A stretch of 5,114 nucleotides of DNA, taken from the NCBI GenBank assembly GCA_028723545.1, contig JAQYER010000063.1, forward strand, positions 1 to 5,114, written 5' to 3'. The DNA comes from Caryophanales bacterium (lineage in GTDB: Bacteria; Bacillota_I; Bacilli_A; RFN20; CAG-826). A program made the position numbers and the translations under genes. A model generated the notes under the pieces. It made no database searches. It saw only the letters and a list, made by a program, of their open reading frames with translations, and had not been told where the DNA came from. This document shows, in pieces, positions 5,092-5,114 of the stretch (within the stretch, counting starts at the first letter, position 1; every line of letters starts with the position of its first letter).

Positions 5092-5114
5092 ATGGCAAAA
5101 AATCAATTTATTAT
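5092..5114 (+). CDS. Possible start of a further gene (partial, right edge)
   Basis: ATG at 5092 opens a frame reading MAKNQFI to the window edge, 13 nt after the preceding stop. 'MAK' is a common bacterial N-terminus and the short gap suits an operon. However, no SD precedes it and only seven full codons are visible, so this is a guess. Confidence 0.25.

Noticed and set aside
1..5114. Mycoplasma-type code with TGA as tryptophan
   Set aside because: All Trp codons I checked in the recognised genes are TGG, and every gene runs to TAA without crossing an in-frame TGA.

Overview
The window looks like chromosomal DNA from a low-GC Firmicute or Mollicutes-like bacterium (Erysipelotrichia, RF39, Acholeplasma or Izemoplasma-type). 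It is strongly AT-rich and compact, with purine-rich Shine-Dalgarno (SD) sites and TAA as the stop codon of all six complete genes. Tryptophan is written TGG and no TGA is read through, so the Mycoplasma-type code is neither needed nor suggested. Taxonomy is inferred from composition and gene families only.

Left part (1-1586, minus strand): a three-gene transporter operon read right to left. It encodes a 65-residue AbrB/SpoVT-type DNA-binding protein, a 303-residue ABC ATPase of the bacitracin/lantibiotic-immunity (BcrA/LanF) type, and the N-terminal 157 residues of an ABC-2-type permease that runs off the left edge. Gaps are 2 nt and 1 nt, so the genes should be co-transcribed and translationally coupled. 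The small regulator probably controls the operon.

Middle (1587-4050, plus strand): a 158-nt divergent promoter region, then two tandem CNNM/CorC-type (DUF21 + CBS pair) membrane proteins whose stop and start overlap as TAATG. The first lacks the C-terminal CorC_HlyC domain and has altered conserved membrane residues. The second has all the domains but a changed first-helix motif. They may work as a pair in divalent cation (Mg2+-type) transport.

Right part (4051-5114): a guanylate-kinase-like P-loop protein on the minus strand abuts the second CNNM gene tail to tail with no base between the stop codons. A 32-bp imperfect palindrome centred on the junction may act as terminator. After a 137-nt divergent spacer with helically phased T-tracts comes a 114-residue plus-strand protein with an HTH-like C-terminus (possibly the MG284/MPN403 or ArpU-like type). 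A possible further gene starts at 5092. I found no RNA gene, insertion sequence, CRISPR array or origin. The least understood items are the diverged CNNM pair, the kinase paralogue with an apparently leaderless start, and the small HTH-like protein.
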